The notes beneath the pieces are model-generated. The model searched no databases. It saw only the letters and a list, made by a program, of their open reading frames with translations, and was not told where the DNA came from. A program made the position numbers and the translations under genes. This document shows positions 44,378-55,929 of a stretch of 64,000 bases of DNA, piece after piece. This stretch comes from Dactylellina haptotyla (Eukaryota > Ascomycota > Orbiliomycetes > Orbiliales > Orbiliaceae): the NCBI GenBank assembly GCA_031310005.1, contig CM062382.1, positions 3,534,001 to 3,598,000 on the forward strand, written 5' to 3'. Each line of letters starts with the position of its first letter. Position 1 is the stretch's first letter.

Positions 44378-45161
44378 ATGTCACATATCATCCTCACCGG
44401 AGCCACAGGCCTTGCTGGCTCGGCCATTCTTCACTATTGCTTGTCGTCGTCGCTAATTGCGAAGATATCCATTTTGTCGAGACGGCCGGTTGACCAAGGG
44501 ACGGGTAACCCAAAAGTCAACCTGATAATACATAAAGACTTTGAGTCCTACCCACCAGAACTGCTCGCAGAACTGTCCGACGCGACGGCATGCATCTGGG
44601 CTCAGGGAATCTCGGCGATTGGGATGAAGGAGAGGTAAATAAAAGTGTTACTAGAATCCCTCTTGCAAGAAAACCCTAACTTACGATCCTAGCGATTATA
44701 CTAAAATCACTGTCGACTACCCCTTGGCGGCGGCGCAGGCTTTCGCCGGTCTGAATGGGGGCAGCTCCTTCAGGTTTATATATGTATCAGGCGACCGTGC
44801 TGACCCTAGCGGAAGTTACCCGCAGATGTGGTCGCGAATTAAGGGGCGAGCTGAGACCCTTTTGCTAGATATGAACAAATCGACGCCCTCCTTCGCTGTA
44901 TTTAATGTGCGACCAGCAATCATGGATCCTGGAAATAATTGGACAGCACAACGGACCAAGTCGATGAGAGACAAAACCATTGGTGTAGCAGTGGCGCTTT
45001 TGCGGCCAATCGCGCCTTCCCAGGTGACCCCTTTGGATAAGTTTTCGCAAGTTCTGGTCTCACTAGCGGTTGGCGATGGAAGTCCGGTGCCAGCAGGGAA
45101 AGGTGTGATCGAAGGTAGAACTCTTCTTAACACAGCTCTGAGAAGGATGGCTGGTATATAA
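44378..45161 (+). CDS. NAD(P)-binding atypical short-chain dehydrogenase
   Basis: Two exons, 44378-44634 and 44693-45161, with a 58-base intron (GTAAAT...CCTAG); 241 residues. The Rossmann start SHIILTGATGLAGSAIL carries the atypical-SDR GATGxxG motif. RRP after the second beta strand suggests NADP(H) preference. The second exon has DYPLAAAQAFAGL, then FIYVSGDRADPSG, where Ser is in place but the usual YxxxK is replaced by text like MWSRIKGRAE. This matches HTATIP2/YbjT-like sugar-epimerase-related proteins. Cytosolic; substrate unknown. It faces the Ecm33-like gene tail to tail. Confidence 0.85.
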
Positions 45162-45319
45162 CAATTCATCAAAAATGACAAAGCAAGAAGCCCTGTACGC
45201 ATTTTATCAGGCCCTGAGGTTCTTGGATATAATATAGGAAACGAACTGCATCTCCTGAGAAATAATAGTTAAAAGGTTAAATAATTTTCAAAATTAGGAA
45301 ATGTTCCAAATAGAGGGTA

Positions 45320-47041
45320 TCAAGAAGCATTAGTATTTATACCCCCCGCACCATGGCCCCCATCTTCAATACCACCAATATCATCTTCAATACCACCGAG
45401 CTTGCCATGCGACGCTATCGTACCTCCTTGGCCTGTAGGAACTACCGGGGCAGGCCTTCTGCGATAGTACCATATGATGAATGTGATAATCGCAAGGAGA
45501 ACTACTCCACCTACCACTCCCCCCGCAATCGCTCCCACATTTTTATGCGAACCTTCGTTACTACCGACATCACTAGGAATGGGATTACTAGTCGATCCCG
45601 TTGCAGAGCTGGCAGGTCGCGTCTCAGTAACTGTCGGTCGAGATCCCTTGGGTCCAGAAGTACACTGGAGGTTCGAGATATCCTGGACGGCTTGTTTCGC
45701 TACAGCCTCGCTTTTGATCGCATCACAGTCGATTTCAACTGACGAGGAAAGGGTTATGGACGGCGCCTTGATGCCAACACCGCCTTGCAGGTCAGGAAAT
45801 GTAATGCTAAGTATCTGTCAGTACATGTTTGAAGAGGCCTATATTGTTACATACTTTGAAAAGGCTCCTGCCACGACGATATATCTTGTGACTTGGGAAA
45901 GACTTGGGAACCAAGCGGCAAGATCAATAGTCGTCAAATAGTCGTTGCCAAGGAAAGCGATAGTCCCTACAGTAGCCAAACTGTCAAAGGATACATCCAG
46001 GAGTGCAGAGTTATTGGCCACTGCCAGATCGGTTATTGTCGTGATCTTCGGTAATGAAAGGCTGGCAAGGTTGGTATTGAGACTAATAGTAAGGCCACGG
46101 CCGATAGTCTGTACCTCCGGAAGAAGCAGCGAAGAGGTCTCTGTCTGAATGAAATCGAAGTCTCCATCTAGGCTTGTAAGGGCACTGAACTGGACTACTG
46201 GCGACCCGATACCTGATATACTAATGCCTGATCCGAGAGTTTTTGTAGATACAGAGATATTGCTTAGCGCTCCAAGGGATGCGAGTCGGATCAGGTTGGC
46301 ATTCTCGAGCCATACATCCGGCAGAGTTGAGAGCGGGGCGGTGGAAATATCAACGGTTGCGAATTTGACACCAGTGACTTGAAGCGTATTCAAAGCGTAC
46401 AGTTCTCCTATAGTGAGTGTCCGGTTGCCATCGGATGGTGCAGGTGAAATATTGAGTGATATCCGCTGAATGTTAGGACTCTTGACAAAGGAAAAGTCGG
46501 AATCGACACTAATAGAGGCTAATGCTAGCGTGGGATCAGAGAAAGGAGAGTCAGAAAGTTCGAAGTATAGGTCGCCCGTCAAATTGGATAACTTTGGAAT
46601 TGAGAGTTCGGAGAGCTTGGAGCAAATGATTGTGAAGTCGCCTAATCTAGTTAGCAAATCAAGGTAATTTGTATGTCTGCAGGAACTCACCTGTAATGCT
46701 CTCGAGAGAATTTGCGATGACAGATTGCAAGTTAGAACCACGAACGTCGAAGTCCCCTTGAATGTTGCGTATATTCGCCAAGTTCAATGTTGGAAAGGTT
46801 GCCGAGGTCGATATTGTTACATCTACAGCCCGCACGCAGCTACTTGCGGCTGTTTGTATGTTTGTAAGATCACCGCAGTCTAAACGCAAGATGCTCTGTT
46901 AGACAGTCAAATGAATAGGCTGCAGGGGTTTCGGATAAGCATTTGCATACCATTCTGGGCGAGGGCCTGTTGCAACAGGGTGGAGACCGCAGCGAATACT
47001 ATGAGACTGCATTGGCCGTCTGTGAAATTTCTGAGCTTCAT
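45320..47041 (-). CDS. Ecm33/receptor-L-domain-like protein with C-terminal membrane helix
   Basis: Four exons: 46951-47041, 46691-46879, 45855-46641 and 45320-45806; 517 residues, phases consistent. A signal peptide (ending LLQQALAQND) leads into DCGDLTNIQTAASSCV and repeated beta-helix turns typical of the Ecm33/Sps2 receptor-L-domain fold (LNLANIRNIQGDFDVRGS, SLESITGDFTIIC, LTSLDGDFDFIQT, SLSLPKITTITDLAVANN). A Ser/Thr/Pro linker precedes one transmembrane helix (about 446-468, GAIAGGVVGGVVLLAIITF) with YYRRR stop-transfer and a Gly/Asp-rich cytosolic tail. Canonical Ecm33 proteins are GPI-anchored; this one is a type I membrane protein, more like a wall sensor. That role is inference. Confidence 0.85.
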
Positions 47042-48005
47042 CGATTGTAGCATGTAGATATTTGTTTGGATATTTGCGCGCAAGATCTCCAGATGGGAAC
47101 GAACCTAATAATTGTACGATTTCTAAATGGCGGGGAGCTCTTGAGAGCTCGCAACGGACACATGTGGCTGGATGAGGCAAACTGGGAAGTTGCGGCTGAG
47201 AGCTACCAGGCCCTTTTGGTTTTAGTTGACGATCGATCTAGACCCGCCAATCCACTGGGGCTCGGGACAAATGCTGCATTGCAACAACGTTTGTCACTCT
47301 GTATGCATGTAGAAGATTAGCGAAAAGAGGTGGCATTCAAAGTTGGGTCACCCGGCTTCCCAGCCAGTAGCCTCGATACCAGCCCAGCCAGGTCTTTAGG
47401 AGAATCTCTCTGCTATTTAATTTTGCTTAGGCGCCCCAAAATTCCGATCGTCAATTTGCATCAATGTTAAGAAGCAAGGGATACTGAACTTGGGTTTTGA
47501 GCTACGGGGATTTATCGATATTACTCTCAACATACAATTAAAAATAATCAAACCGCATGAAGATCTTATCTACAAAAATGAATACTCGCCATACAAGATA
47601 CCTCCAAGCATGCAAAGCCAATCTACTCTCCAATTGCATTCCCGAATATCATATCTTACGGCGTTATATTACTTACTCAACATCCGTTATAAATAATGCA
47701 ATTATATATATGACAAATTTATTGATTATAGTGAAAAAGATCCGTAGTCTAGTGAGAAGCTCGGTGCACAAATGATCTTGAATTATGCCCATTGGGGATC
47801 TCAATTATTCTACGTTCTTCCCGAGAATGCGGGTTGCGTGTCCTGTCACGTAGTAATGAATTCAGATTCGTGAATAGTTAATATGTCATTCTTTTTGGTC
47901 CCTCGTCAAGTGACGAGTGAAGATTGGCTTGATAAATGCTTCAATGATGCAATGCTACTTAGTGTTACAAATTGGGTACTAAAAATACAAACTAACAATA
48001 ACAAT
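47042..48005. other. intergenic spacer, nothing recognised
   Basis: Promoter side of the Ecm33-like gene and 3' side of the M13 peptidase gene; AT-rich at 47.5-47.8 kb. Confidence 0.5.
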
Positions 48006-50466
48006 TTACCACAACTCGCAAGTAGGCTCTTTGACTGGACAGTCGTAGGCCTCTCTCCATTCCCTCGAATTTGCCGTCGTGCCCTAAGATAAAAATTAGA
48101 TGAGAACATTAAGAGTTGTAGTGGGAGAAGGTCAGCTTACCTTGATCCTAAACATATCTGGACTGTGGGGATCGGTGTATATTCTTTGAATCATTTCTTC
48201 CTCACGGTGCTTTCCACACCAGGTAAGTCCGTAAGCCAAGAAGAAGACCTGCTCTTTGGTAAAGTCTTCGAATCCGGGCAGCAATTCGTCCGGCTTTTCC
48301 TCGTCTCTTCGCTTCCAAGCTTGGAATGCAGCGGTGAGACCACCCGCGTCGGCAATATTCTCGCCCAGGGTCAAACGTCCGTTGATCGCAAGCGGACCGT
48401 CTTTTGTGGGGATGGTATAGCTGTGGTATTGGGCAACGAAGCAGTCGGTCTTCTTCTTGAACGCGGAGACGGTCGCTTCATCCCACCAGTCAGTGTAGTT
48501 ACCGTTTTGGTCGTAGTTTCGGCCGGAAGAATCGAAAGCGTGCGAGAGTTCGTGGCCAGCGACGGCACCGAAAGCACCATAAGACAAGTACTTCGGAATA
48601 GAAGGATCGTAGAAGACGGGTGCTTGCATGATACCTGCGGGGAAGACAATCTCGTTACCCGGTGGATTGTAGTACGCGTTGACCGTAGCAGCTGTCATCC
48701 CCCATTCGTCCTTGTCGACGGGCTTTCCAGCTTGAGCCCATTCCCGGGCAACCTCCGAGCGTGTGGCGGAGAGTCTGTTCTGGAAGAACGTGTTTCTGGA
48801 AACCTTCACGTCCGAGTAATACTTAAGGAGCGCCGATGGGTCCGTGACGTCGGGACTCTTGGTGGGGTACCCGATTTTCTGACGGATGTAATGAACCTTG
48901 TCGATTGCGAGTTTGCGAACCTTCTTGGACATCCATTCTGAATTCTGCAACTTGCGGGAGAACTCATCTTTGATGTCCATGATTATCTGATCGCCGAGAT
49001 CCTTGGCTTCCTTGGAGAAGGCGGCCTCGATGAACGAGCGGCTCAAAATCCAGGCTAGTAATGTTAGCTTCGTATTATCAGGTGGAACGAGATTGCTTAC
49101 AAAGATCACTGTCCACCACGCGAACGCAGGTTCTCCAGCGCTCTTGCTTCACATCAGGAGCTTTGCCCTGAAGTCTGTTTCGGAAACTCAGCAAGGGCTT
49201 CACAGAGGCGTCTTCGACAGAGCCTCCCCACGCCGAGATGATTTTCCAGGCGAGATACGACTGCACAGTTTTGCGGTCTTGAGAGGCCAAGATTTTCGAA
49301 AGAGATTTGAGATAGTCCGGAGATCCAACGATAACTTTGGACGGCTTGTAACCGCTAGTGAAGTTCTGGATGATGTCGGCGATAGCAATCTCCGGGATCA
49401 GAGCTGCAGCCTCGGAGAGAGTACGGGGGTTGTAATACTTGGTGACATCGTTGGCATCTTCGGGGTCCGGAGAAGCTCTCGCCATGGTGGCTTCGAAGTC
49501 GATGAGTTGATCGACGACGGTCTTGTTCATCACGGTCGGCTTGTCTTTAAGGCGGAAGGTCGAGAGAACGGACTCGGAAGGTTTCGTTAGGAGTGATTCG
49601 AGAACGGAAGTGATTGTGTCTTTGTACAGGGAGACCAGGGCGGTATTGTTGTAGTACTCCTTGGACGGGAGGCCGAACGAGCGAGGCGGGACCAGCTGCA
49701 GAACGTTGGAGTCGGGGTCCTTGTCGTCCGCGCCGACACCAAGGCCGATAGGCCCGCCGACACCGACGCCTATCAAGAACTGAATCGCTTCGGTGAGAGA
49801 AGTATCAATTCCCTTCGGCTTTTTAACAGGATAAATGTCCTCCAACTGAGATAGCAGGTCCAGAAGCGGTTTCGCCCCGAGTGAGCCCAACAAGGTCTCG
49901 TTCATGCAAGCACCGTAGGCATCTTGCATCTTGGAGAAGATGTCCTTGTCGGGGTTAGAGGCGGTCCAGAAGAGAGATTCGGTGCTGGGGGATGGCGACT
50001 CTAGAATGCGTTTGAGAACGAGCTGACCCTCCTCAGACATGATCTGTAGACTGGCAACATTTGTCTGGTCCTCGCGGATCTCGTGGACCGCGTCGAATCC
50101 CTCGCAGGTAAACGTCCGGAAGTCCTCACATGGGTTCACGGATTTGTACCGTTTTGACATGCTGCGGAGGAGGGTCGCAGCGGCAAGCACGCAGCCGGGA
50201 GTCGTGCATACTGGGACTCCCTTTGACGGTGGTGGTGGTGCTGGCGGTGATGGCGAAGATGGTGGTGATGAATCCTGACGGATCGTTATGACGATAAGTG
50301 CAGCAACCAGGCCGGCGATCAGAGTGGTAAGGAGAACGACGATAAAATGGCGTGAGAACCAATTCTTCAAGCGGAGAGGGAAGCTAGGCTCGGATGCCTC
50401 TTCGGCATCGCGACCGAGGAGCGGCGTCTGCTCCGTAGTACTGTCTGTATGCCCGTTTTCCGGCAT
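48006..50466 (-). CDS. M13 (neprilysin/ECE-like) zinc metallopeptidase, type II membrane protein
   Basis: Three exons: 49101-50466, 48141-49054 and 48006-48083; 785 residues. The cytosolic start carries EQTPLL (12-17), a [DE]xxxL[LI] acidic-dileucine sorting signal. A signal anchor lies at about 41-62, followed by a Pro/Ser linker and the lumenal or extracellular peptidase. M13 marks: NPCEDFRTFTCEGF near the N-terminus, NAYYNPPGNEIVFPAGI, zinc site HELSH (about 623-627), GENIADAGG with the third zinc ligand Glu, and the C-terminal CPVKEPTCELW, recovered by the last 26-codon exon. It cleaves small peptides. The sorting signal suggests the vacuole or endosome (inference). Confidence 0.93.
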
Positions 50467-52299
50467 CGTTGGAGAATGTGGTGTAACGTTGGAGGAGGAG
50501 AAAGGACGTTGTCGCGTCTCCTTCGGAGATGGTTCTCACCCGCATAATGCGGAGGCTGGGGAAACTGGGGGCCAGGCACGACACGATGACGCAGCACCAC
50601 CCCGAAACACTCGCCAACGTTGCAACCGGGTCCAGTCCGAAGCGAGCCTGGTCCGGTGGAAGGTGCCGCACCGTCCAGCAGGAACAGGGAAGGTCCGGTT
50701 TCGAGACTACGGAAGTAGAAGGTATCTCCTGCACGTCCGCTGTTGGCAAGTAGCGGTGAATATGATGATTCGCTTGATAGCGGACCAGGCCGGTTGTCTA
50801 TCGGTTGCTACTACATGACTAGCTAACAAGCAACAAATTTAGACCACGTTTGCAAATTTATGACCGAGAGCATCTTTGGTCTCTCTCAGGGCCTGGGCAT
50901 TTCGAGATCTCTTTTGACCTGTCAACGGGGAACGCATCCCGTCGGGTGTCATTATTACTAGGCAATGCATATTGCTCGCCGCGAGCCGTAATATACATGC
51001 CCGACAAGATGATGCAGTTTTTAACCCACCCTTTATATTCAGGGCGGAGTAATTAGGTAAGAAAATGCGCCTACAGAGGAGCCCAGGCTATATAAAAGGA
51101 GGACAAGAATATTCGCTATAAGTTCACAGTTTATACATGCTGTTTCAAACCCAGTTCAGTGATGATTAGACACGCCTAAGCGGAATTAGCCATCAACAAC
51201 TGTACGCTTCTCCGTGCTACGGTGAGTTATCTCCTTTTTCGGAGTCCCGAATGAGCACTACCTGTTGTCTGGCAATCAACTTGCGCGGTAGGATACGTGC
51301 CAATCAAGACAAGTGGTATAGTATGTGAAATTCGTATCAAGGTGCATAATCGCAATTCCCTAGTTTGTAGTAAATCCATCGAAAAACAGTCCGATTTCCT
51401 CCACCGTGCTGGATGGGCTACCGAATATTGTTGGTTGTCATGACATCAGGATCAAAAGGCTTGGGAGATGTACGAGGCAATAATTCGAATATCCTAGCTG
51501 TGGTCACGCAAAAGTGAAATCCTTTCTATGCAGCTAGTGCAAATGGGTGTACCAGTGTGTAACAAATTTCACTTTGACCTGGGAGTGTAGCGTTGTGCGA
51601 CCTATTCCGCTCACTCTACAATAATGAACAGAGTAGGTAGCGGTGGGGATAATGATTCACTAGGATGCTTTAGATTCTCAATAGTAATATTTAGCTTATT
51701 ACATACATGCATATATAATAATTTGGCTAGTTCCATGGCACATCTATTACATTGCAACCCTACATTGTAACACTAAACTGTACCGATTTCTAAACACAGG
51801 TCAAACAACGGGGGACAATAAAACTACCACGAGTATATACCCCAACGATCCAGCAAAAAGAAGCTTCCATTCTGAAGAATTTCAAACGATCATAGAAATT
51901 TAAGTTGCCCTGTTATAAGAAACCTGCGCGTCGGAGGACAAGTAAGTTCGGTCACAAGGAATTTGCCCTCTCTAACAACCGAAACAATCTTTAGATGAAA
52001 AACATTAGTGGTGGGCAGAGGATTCTGCATATACTCGTGCAGCTTCCAATATCAAGCGAATGCAATGCTGTATAAGTAGAGAGCTTGGGTACAAAAAATT
52101 ATGGCAATCATTCCTATGAAAAATTATTCTTTGACTATTCACCCAATCATGAACTAGAAGCTGGTCTTCCGTTCTTCAATATTTCAGTATTCTTTCAATA
52201 CCCACCTTAAGTACCTTAAATACGAAGATTTTTGGTAAAATCAACTTTCAACACCATAACTATCTAATAACACAAAAATATATCATATCCAAAAAAAAA
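50467..52299. other. intergenic region with an orphan TATA box
   Basis: Upstream of the M13 gene (leftward) and the matrixin-like gene (rightward). A strong TATAAAAG at 51091-51098 points rightward, about 1.2 kb before the next gene, and a GTGAGT donor-like site lies near 51222. No long ORF follows, so a non-coding transcript or a missed small gene is possible. Confidence 0.45.
51091..51098 (+). promoter_or_regulatory. orphan TATA box
   Basis: CTATATAAAAG context, as in other promoters of this window, but without a recognised gene close downstream. The first ATG (51137) opens only a 10-codon frame. Confidence 0.4.
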
Positions 52300-52928
52300 A
52301 TGTGTCACATCTTTGAAGAACAGATCCAGGAGACTGTCGAAGATATCCAAGAAGACGAAGAAAATATTCGCGAATTCGAAGATATATATATATATGTACT
52401 GGAAACCATTGCAAACGCCAAACGAACGGTAGGAAGTGGCCTAAAGGGTATGTATTCCGCTATCGAGTTAACGGCGTTTTCCCAGGATCCAGGCCAGAAA
52501 TCATGGAGGGGGCATTCCAAAAGGCACAACAAAAATGGGCCAAATATATGGGCTTTAAATTTCAGAAGGCCACCGGAGCACCAAATCTTCTTATTGACGT
52601 CGTTGATGGTAATCATCGCGCTTTTCGTGGCAACGGAGTCAATGGCATGGCAGAGAGTATAGGCCCTAGTGGTCGTCCGAGTCAGATCTGGTTAAAAGGA
52701 CCTTCACCACGCCCGTGGAATTTAGGAGGAATGCATACGCTTTTTCTCCATGAGTTAGGACATATTCTCGGCTTTGCGCATAGTAATAATAAAAACGCTA
52801 TTATGGCTCCAAGCATCCAAGACATGTGGGTAGAGCGACAACTTACGCCTAATGATTCTGAAAGGGCCCAAGCTTGGGCTAATGGCGGGACCAGAATGCA
52901 GGTAAGTGGACCAATGGAGCCGAGATAG
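52300..52928 (+). CDS. matrixin-like (metzincin, M10-type) metalloprotease domain protein
   Basis: Best model: exons 52300-52447 and 52486-52928, giving 196 residues. The join relies on a 38-base GT-AG intron (GTATGT...CCCAG), shorter than others here; a start at 52503 without it is possible. The zinc motif HELGHILGFAH (138-148) and the Met-turn (NAIMAPS, Met156) define a metzincin of the matrixin group. EGAFQKAQQKWAKYMGFKF fits the first helix and strand. The N-terminal 49 residues are acidic, with no signal peptide. After the stop at 52928 another frame stays open to about 53158 and encodes a Gln/Arg/Pro repeat (QRQRPQ, NRFSPAQQRQR), which looks like the original C-terminal tail. Confidence 0.65.
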
Positions 52929-52930
52929 GT

Positions 52931-53158
52931 GGCCCGAACGACCCAAATCGGCGAAAACCAGGACAACAACGACAGCGCCCGCAGGACCGGTTGAACCCAG
53001 TACAACGACAGCGTCCGCAAAACCGGTTCAGCCCAGCTCAACAACGACAACGCTTCGGTCCTCCATCCAACCGACAACCAAACCGATTCAACCCGGCGCA
53101 ACAACGACAGCAACCGTTTCCCACCAGAGGGCGAACACAAGCACCCCGAAATCGAAAC
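52931..53158 (+). repeat. Gln/Arg/Pro-repeat tail sequence in a different frame from the metalloprotease
   Basis: One frame reads NDPNRRKPGQQRQRPQ, then units like NRFSPAQQRQR and NRFNPAQQRQQ, ending at a stop after RNRN (about 53158). Only a 23-base GT-AG segment separates it from the upstream frame, below normal intron size. It is either a frameshift that cut off the tail, a sequencing error, or an extremely short intron. A third frame (Thr/Pro-rich) is also open. Confidence 0.5.
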
Positions 53159-53371
53159 TGAAGAACATCGTTAGCGCGAGATAGTGACTACAACCGGCGT
53201 CTTAACATTACAAATTATAAATTTATCCTTCCTAATATATTCCAATAATTATCGTCAACTTATAATCTTAAATATTTAATTCTTGTAGAAAATTAGTGTA
53301 TTGCCAATAAGGCGTAATCACCTAAAGCGGGATGGTAGCTTGAATAAACTTTTCAACAAGGATTGTAGGCT

Positions 53372-54450
53372 CTACTTTTGAGCTGATACGCCAATCCAGC
53401 GAGTCATATGTCGGTTGATATCTGCGATAGATAGTTGGTACCGTTTGCTAAAGAAATCTAAAACCCAGGGTCCTTGATGCTCTTGGGATCTGATATTGGC
53501 AAGCTGATCATTAATCGAAGCAGTGACCTTAAGATTCACCAAGAGGTAGGAAGTAAGACCGGGTTTGTGCCGCGTACTTCTCCTGTGATGATATTTTGAA
53601 AGAGGGCGGATGATAAACTGATGGTTCCGCCAAATTGAACGGCTTTTGGCATATCCAGGACTTGTGAACTGCGGATAAGCGGCCACATAAATTTCATTGA
53701 GTATCTAGATTTTGGGAATATTAGATTGAGGTTTACCTGTAAAAGTGTATACGGAATGATAGCTACTAGCAGAATTCATTTTAAACTGGATTGTCATTTT
53801 ATATTGTTATATTGACTTTTGATTGTGGAGGGAACTGCCCAGAACAGGGCTTAGTGGCTCATTGCTTGGGACTTGGTTCACGGCAATTCTATTTAAAAGC
53901 ACCGAGTCCCACTTCAGTTAACACAATAAAACTCTTGTCAGAACTCTTGGGATTCAGCTTCCGATCATTCACTGCAGTAACAAACTCAGGCCTTGCGCCC
54001 TATACTTTCTTAATTGCAACAATAGTCGCATTTCTTGAGAGTTCCATGGTTCTAGGGTAGAATAACCAAAGGACTTGGTATTAAAGAAATCAACAACGGT
54101 CCAGAAACTATTCGCTGATTGGCTTGATTAGCTTGAAATGGGCGTCTATATCCCTAGGGCCTTCTTGGCGCATTAGAAAGACGGACGGATCTCTTGGAAC
54201 TGAACCTGAACTGAGCAGGCTGGACCGCCTGTCTCATAGCGAAAGCCCTATCAACATTTGCATGGAGCCAAAGCATCGGACCAAAGCCCGTATATTCAGG
54301 CGGATGCATGTAGCCCTCATAGAATCCAAGCCCGCCAAACGACCGATTACAATATGCAAAGAACCTCGACTGGGCTCGAAAGATTCTGCCTGCTCATGCT
54401 GCAGTCTTAGATCTTTGAACAAAAATAGCACCGAACAGAAACAGATCGCC
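53372..54450 (-). pseudogene. decayed tyrosinase copy (CuB region and C-terminal domain)
   Basis: Minus-strand frames here carry tyrosinase text in the right order, broken by stops and frame changes. At about 54157-54380: GGLGFYEGYMHPPEY, then GPMLWLHANVDRAFAMRQA, which matches the CuB block of the intact gene (GGAGHMSYVPYSAYDP, FWLHHCNMDRIMAMYQA) with one His of HH lost. At about 54030-54077: FGYSTLEPWNSQEM, the region after CuB. At 53372-53790: ISLSSALFQNIITGEV in one frame and LKVTASINDQLANI, then PWVLDFFSKRYQLSIADI in another, resembling the C-terminal end of the intact gene (NVILTNAVNQAL, VLRYIKDTVNWTVI). No CuA half was found upstream. A relic of a second, diverged tyrosinase. Confidence 0.65.
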
Positions 54451-55786
54451 AAATCGATCTCTTCTTTATCTATGATTTTTGCACTATATCCCGATTGATC
54501 GCGCCTCTTGTGCTATTTGGGTTAGTTATCTCAGTATAATTCAAGGATATTTGTAAAACCTCTAAGAAACTCAAAAGTGTAGAAAATATGTGATTTCCTA
54601 CTCTTATTGTCGTTATCAATAGATTCGAGACTGATTTGTTTTTTCATCCGGAATTGTAGTGTTCACTGTTCAGCCTTAGTGTAAGAATTGGTATACTTTT
54701 GGTTATAAGCTAGAAATAGCTGTAGTATGAATTAGGTAAAAATAATATATCTTTCGTTGGTGGATTTACAAGGTGGTATTATCTACAATAGTCTGGCTGT
54801 AACGAGCCTTAAGATCCTGCGATCCAGAAAGCTTACTGACCCATATTGTAGCCTAATAAAAACAGCTACCTAAAATGGTAGACTGCCTAAAGTGATCGTG
54901 GGCTCGGATCTGTAGCTCTATGCGGTGGTTCGGTACAGAATCGGAGAGAATAGAATGTGTTATTGTTGCATGATAGTGTGCCCGTGGAATATGTTAAAAG
55001 GTGAGTAGGGGTGGTAGTGCGGATAGCTAGTACGAACGCTGCAGTCAGCACCATTACTAGCAATTCATATGAAGTGGGTTCAAATAATACAGATATGATA
55101 AATTTACAGGGTCTGAGTGTTGACGATATTGTACAAATCTTTGATTACTTTGTCCTCAAATGATTGAGAGTTTTGCCCATGGTCTACCTGGTCGGCCATC
55201 TTCGCGAAATCAATATCTTCTACAACTGATTCGTTCGGTTCAATGGAGGAGCAGTTCCATGGTACCTTTTTCAAAAATCAGCCTAAGCGGCCGCTCGCCA
55301 TTCCTATCCACGGTAGTTTGCTCCGTCAAAACTTTAGCCCTGCCTATTATTCTAGGACTGTACTATGTACCTTGGCTGGCAACTCAAGGCGGATTTGGAA
55401 ATGCAGGGGTGCTAAAACTTTGCATATAATGAAGTTGGACATCGGAACAGCACTCCGCAGGTTTTCTATAATTCGCGCCGTAGCTTTCGTTTTAAGCTCC
55501 TCGTTGCGCAACCCTGATTATACACGATGCAGGTTTCCCTGCACCTCCGTAAGCTGTCTCTGGGCTTAAAGTCATGACAACATAACTAAACGACGGTTAA
55601 ATTCCCCGGCCCGAAACTCTGGTAGTACGCCACCCATGTGTCCTACAATCGAGCAACTCTGACTTGAGCAGTGCCGCTGTCTATTGCCGGATTTTGAAAA
55701 CTTTATCTGGTTGGTAAAAATCATATGGAGTGAACGCGAAATTGTAACATTCGCCGTTCTTTGCATAACTTCAAACTCGTAGCTAT
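54451..55786. other. intergenic spacer, nothing recognised
   Basis: Short ORFs at 55.1-55.6 kb show no domain. No CuA remnant of the tyrosinase relic was seen on the minus strand. Confidence 0.45.
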
Positions 55787-55793
55787 TATAAAA
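55787..55793 (+). promoter_or_regulatory. TATA box of the CBM1-CE16 esterase gene
   Basis: TATAAAA, 143 bases before the ATG at 55930. Confidence 0.55.
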
Positions 55794-55929
55794 AGGCAGC
55801 TGTAAGACACAAAATCCTATATTTAAGCCCGTATATATCCATTAGTAAAACTCTCTGTTCATCTAAGCTCTCAAATATTGTCGTCTACAACTTGAATTAA
55901 CTTTTCAAAAACTGATCAGCCTCGAAAGT

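Noticed and set aside
48165-48941. 258-codon plus-strand ORF
   Set aside because: It is antisense to the M13 peptidase, whose zinc motif, GENIADAGG and C-terminus are beyond doubt; this is a shadow frame.
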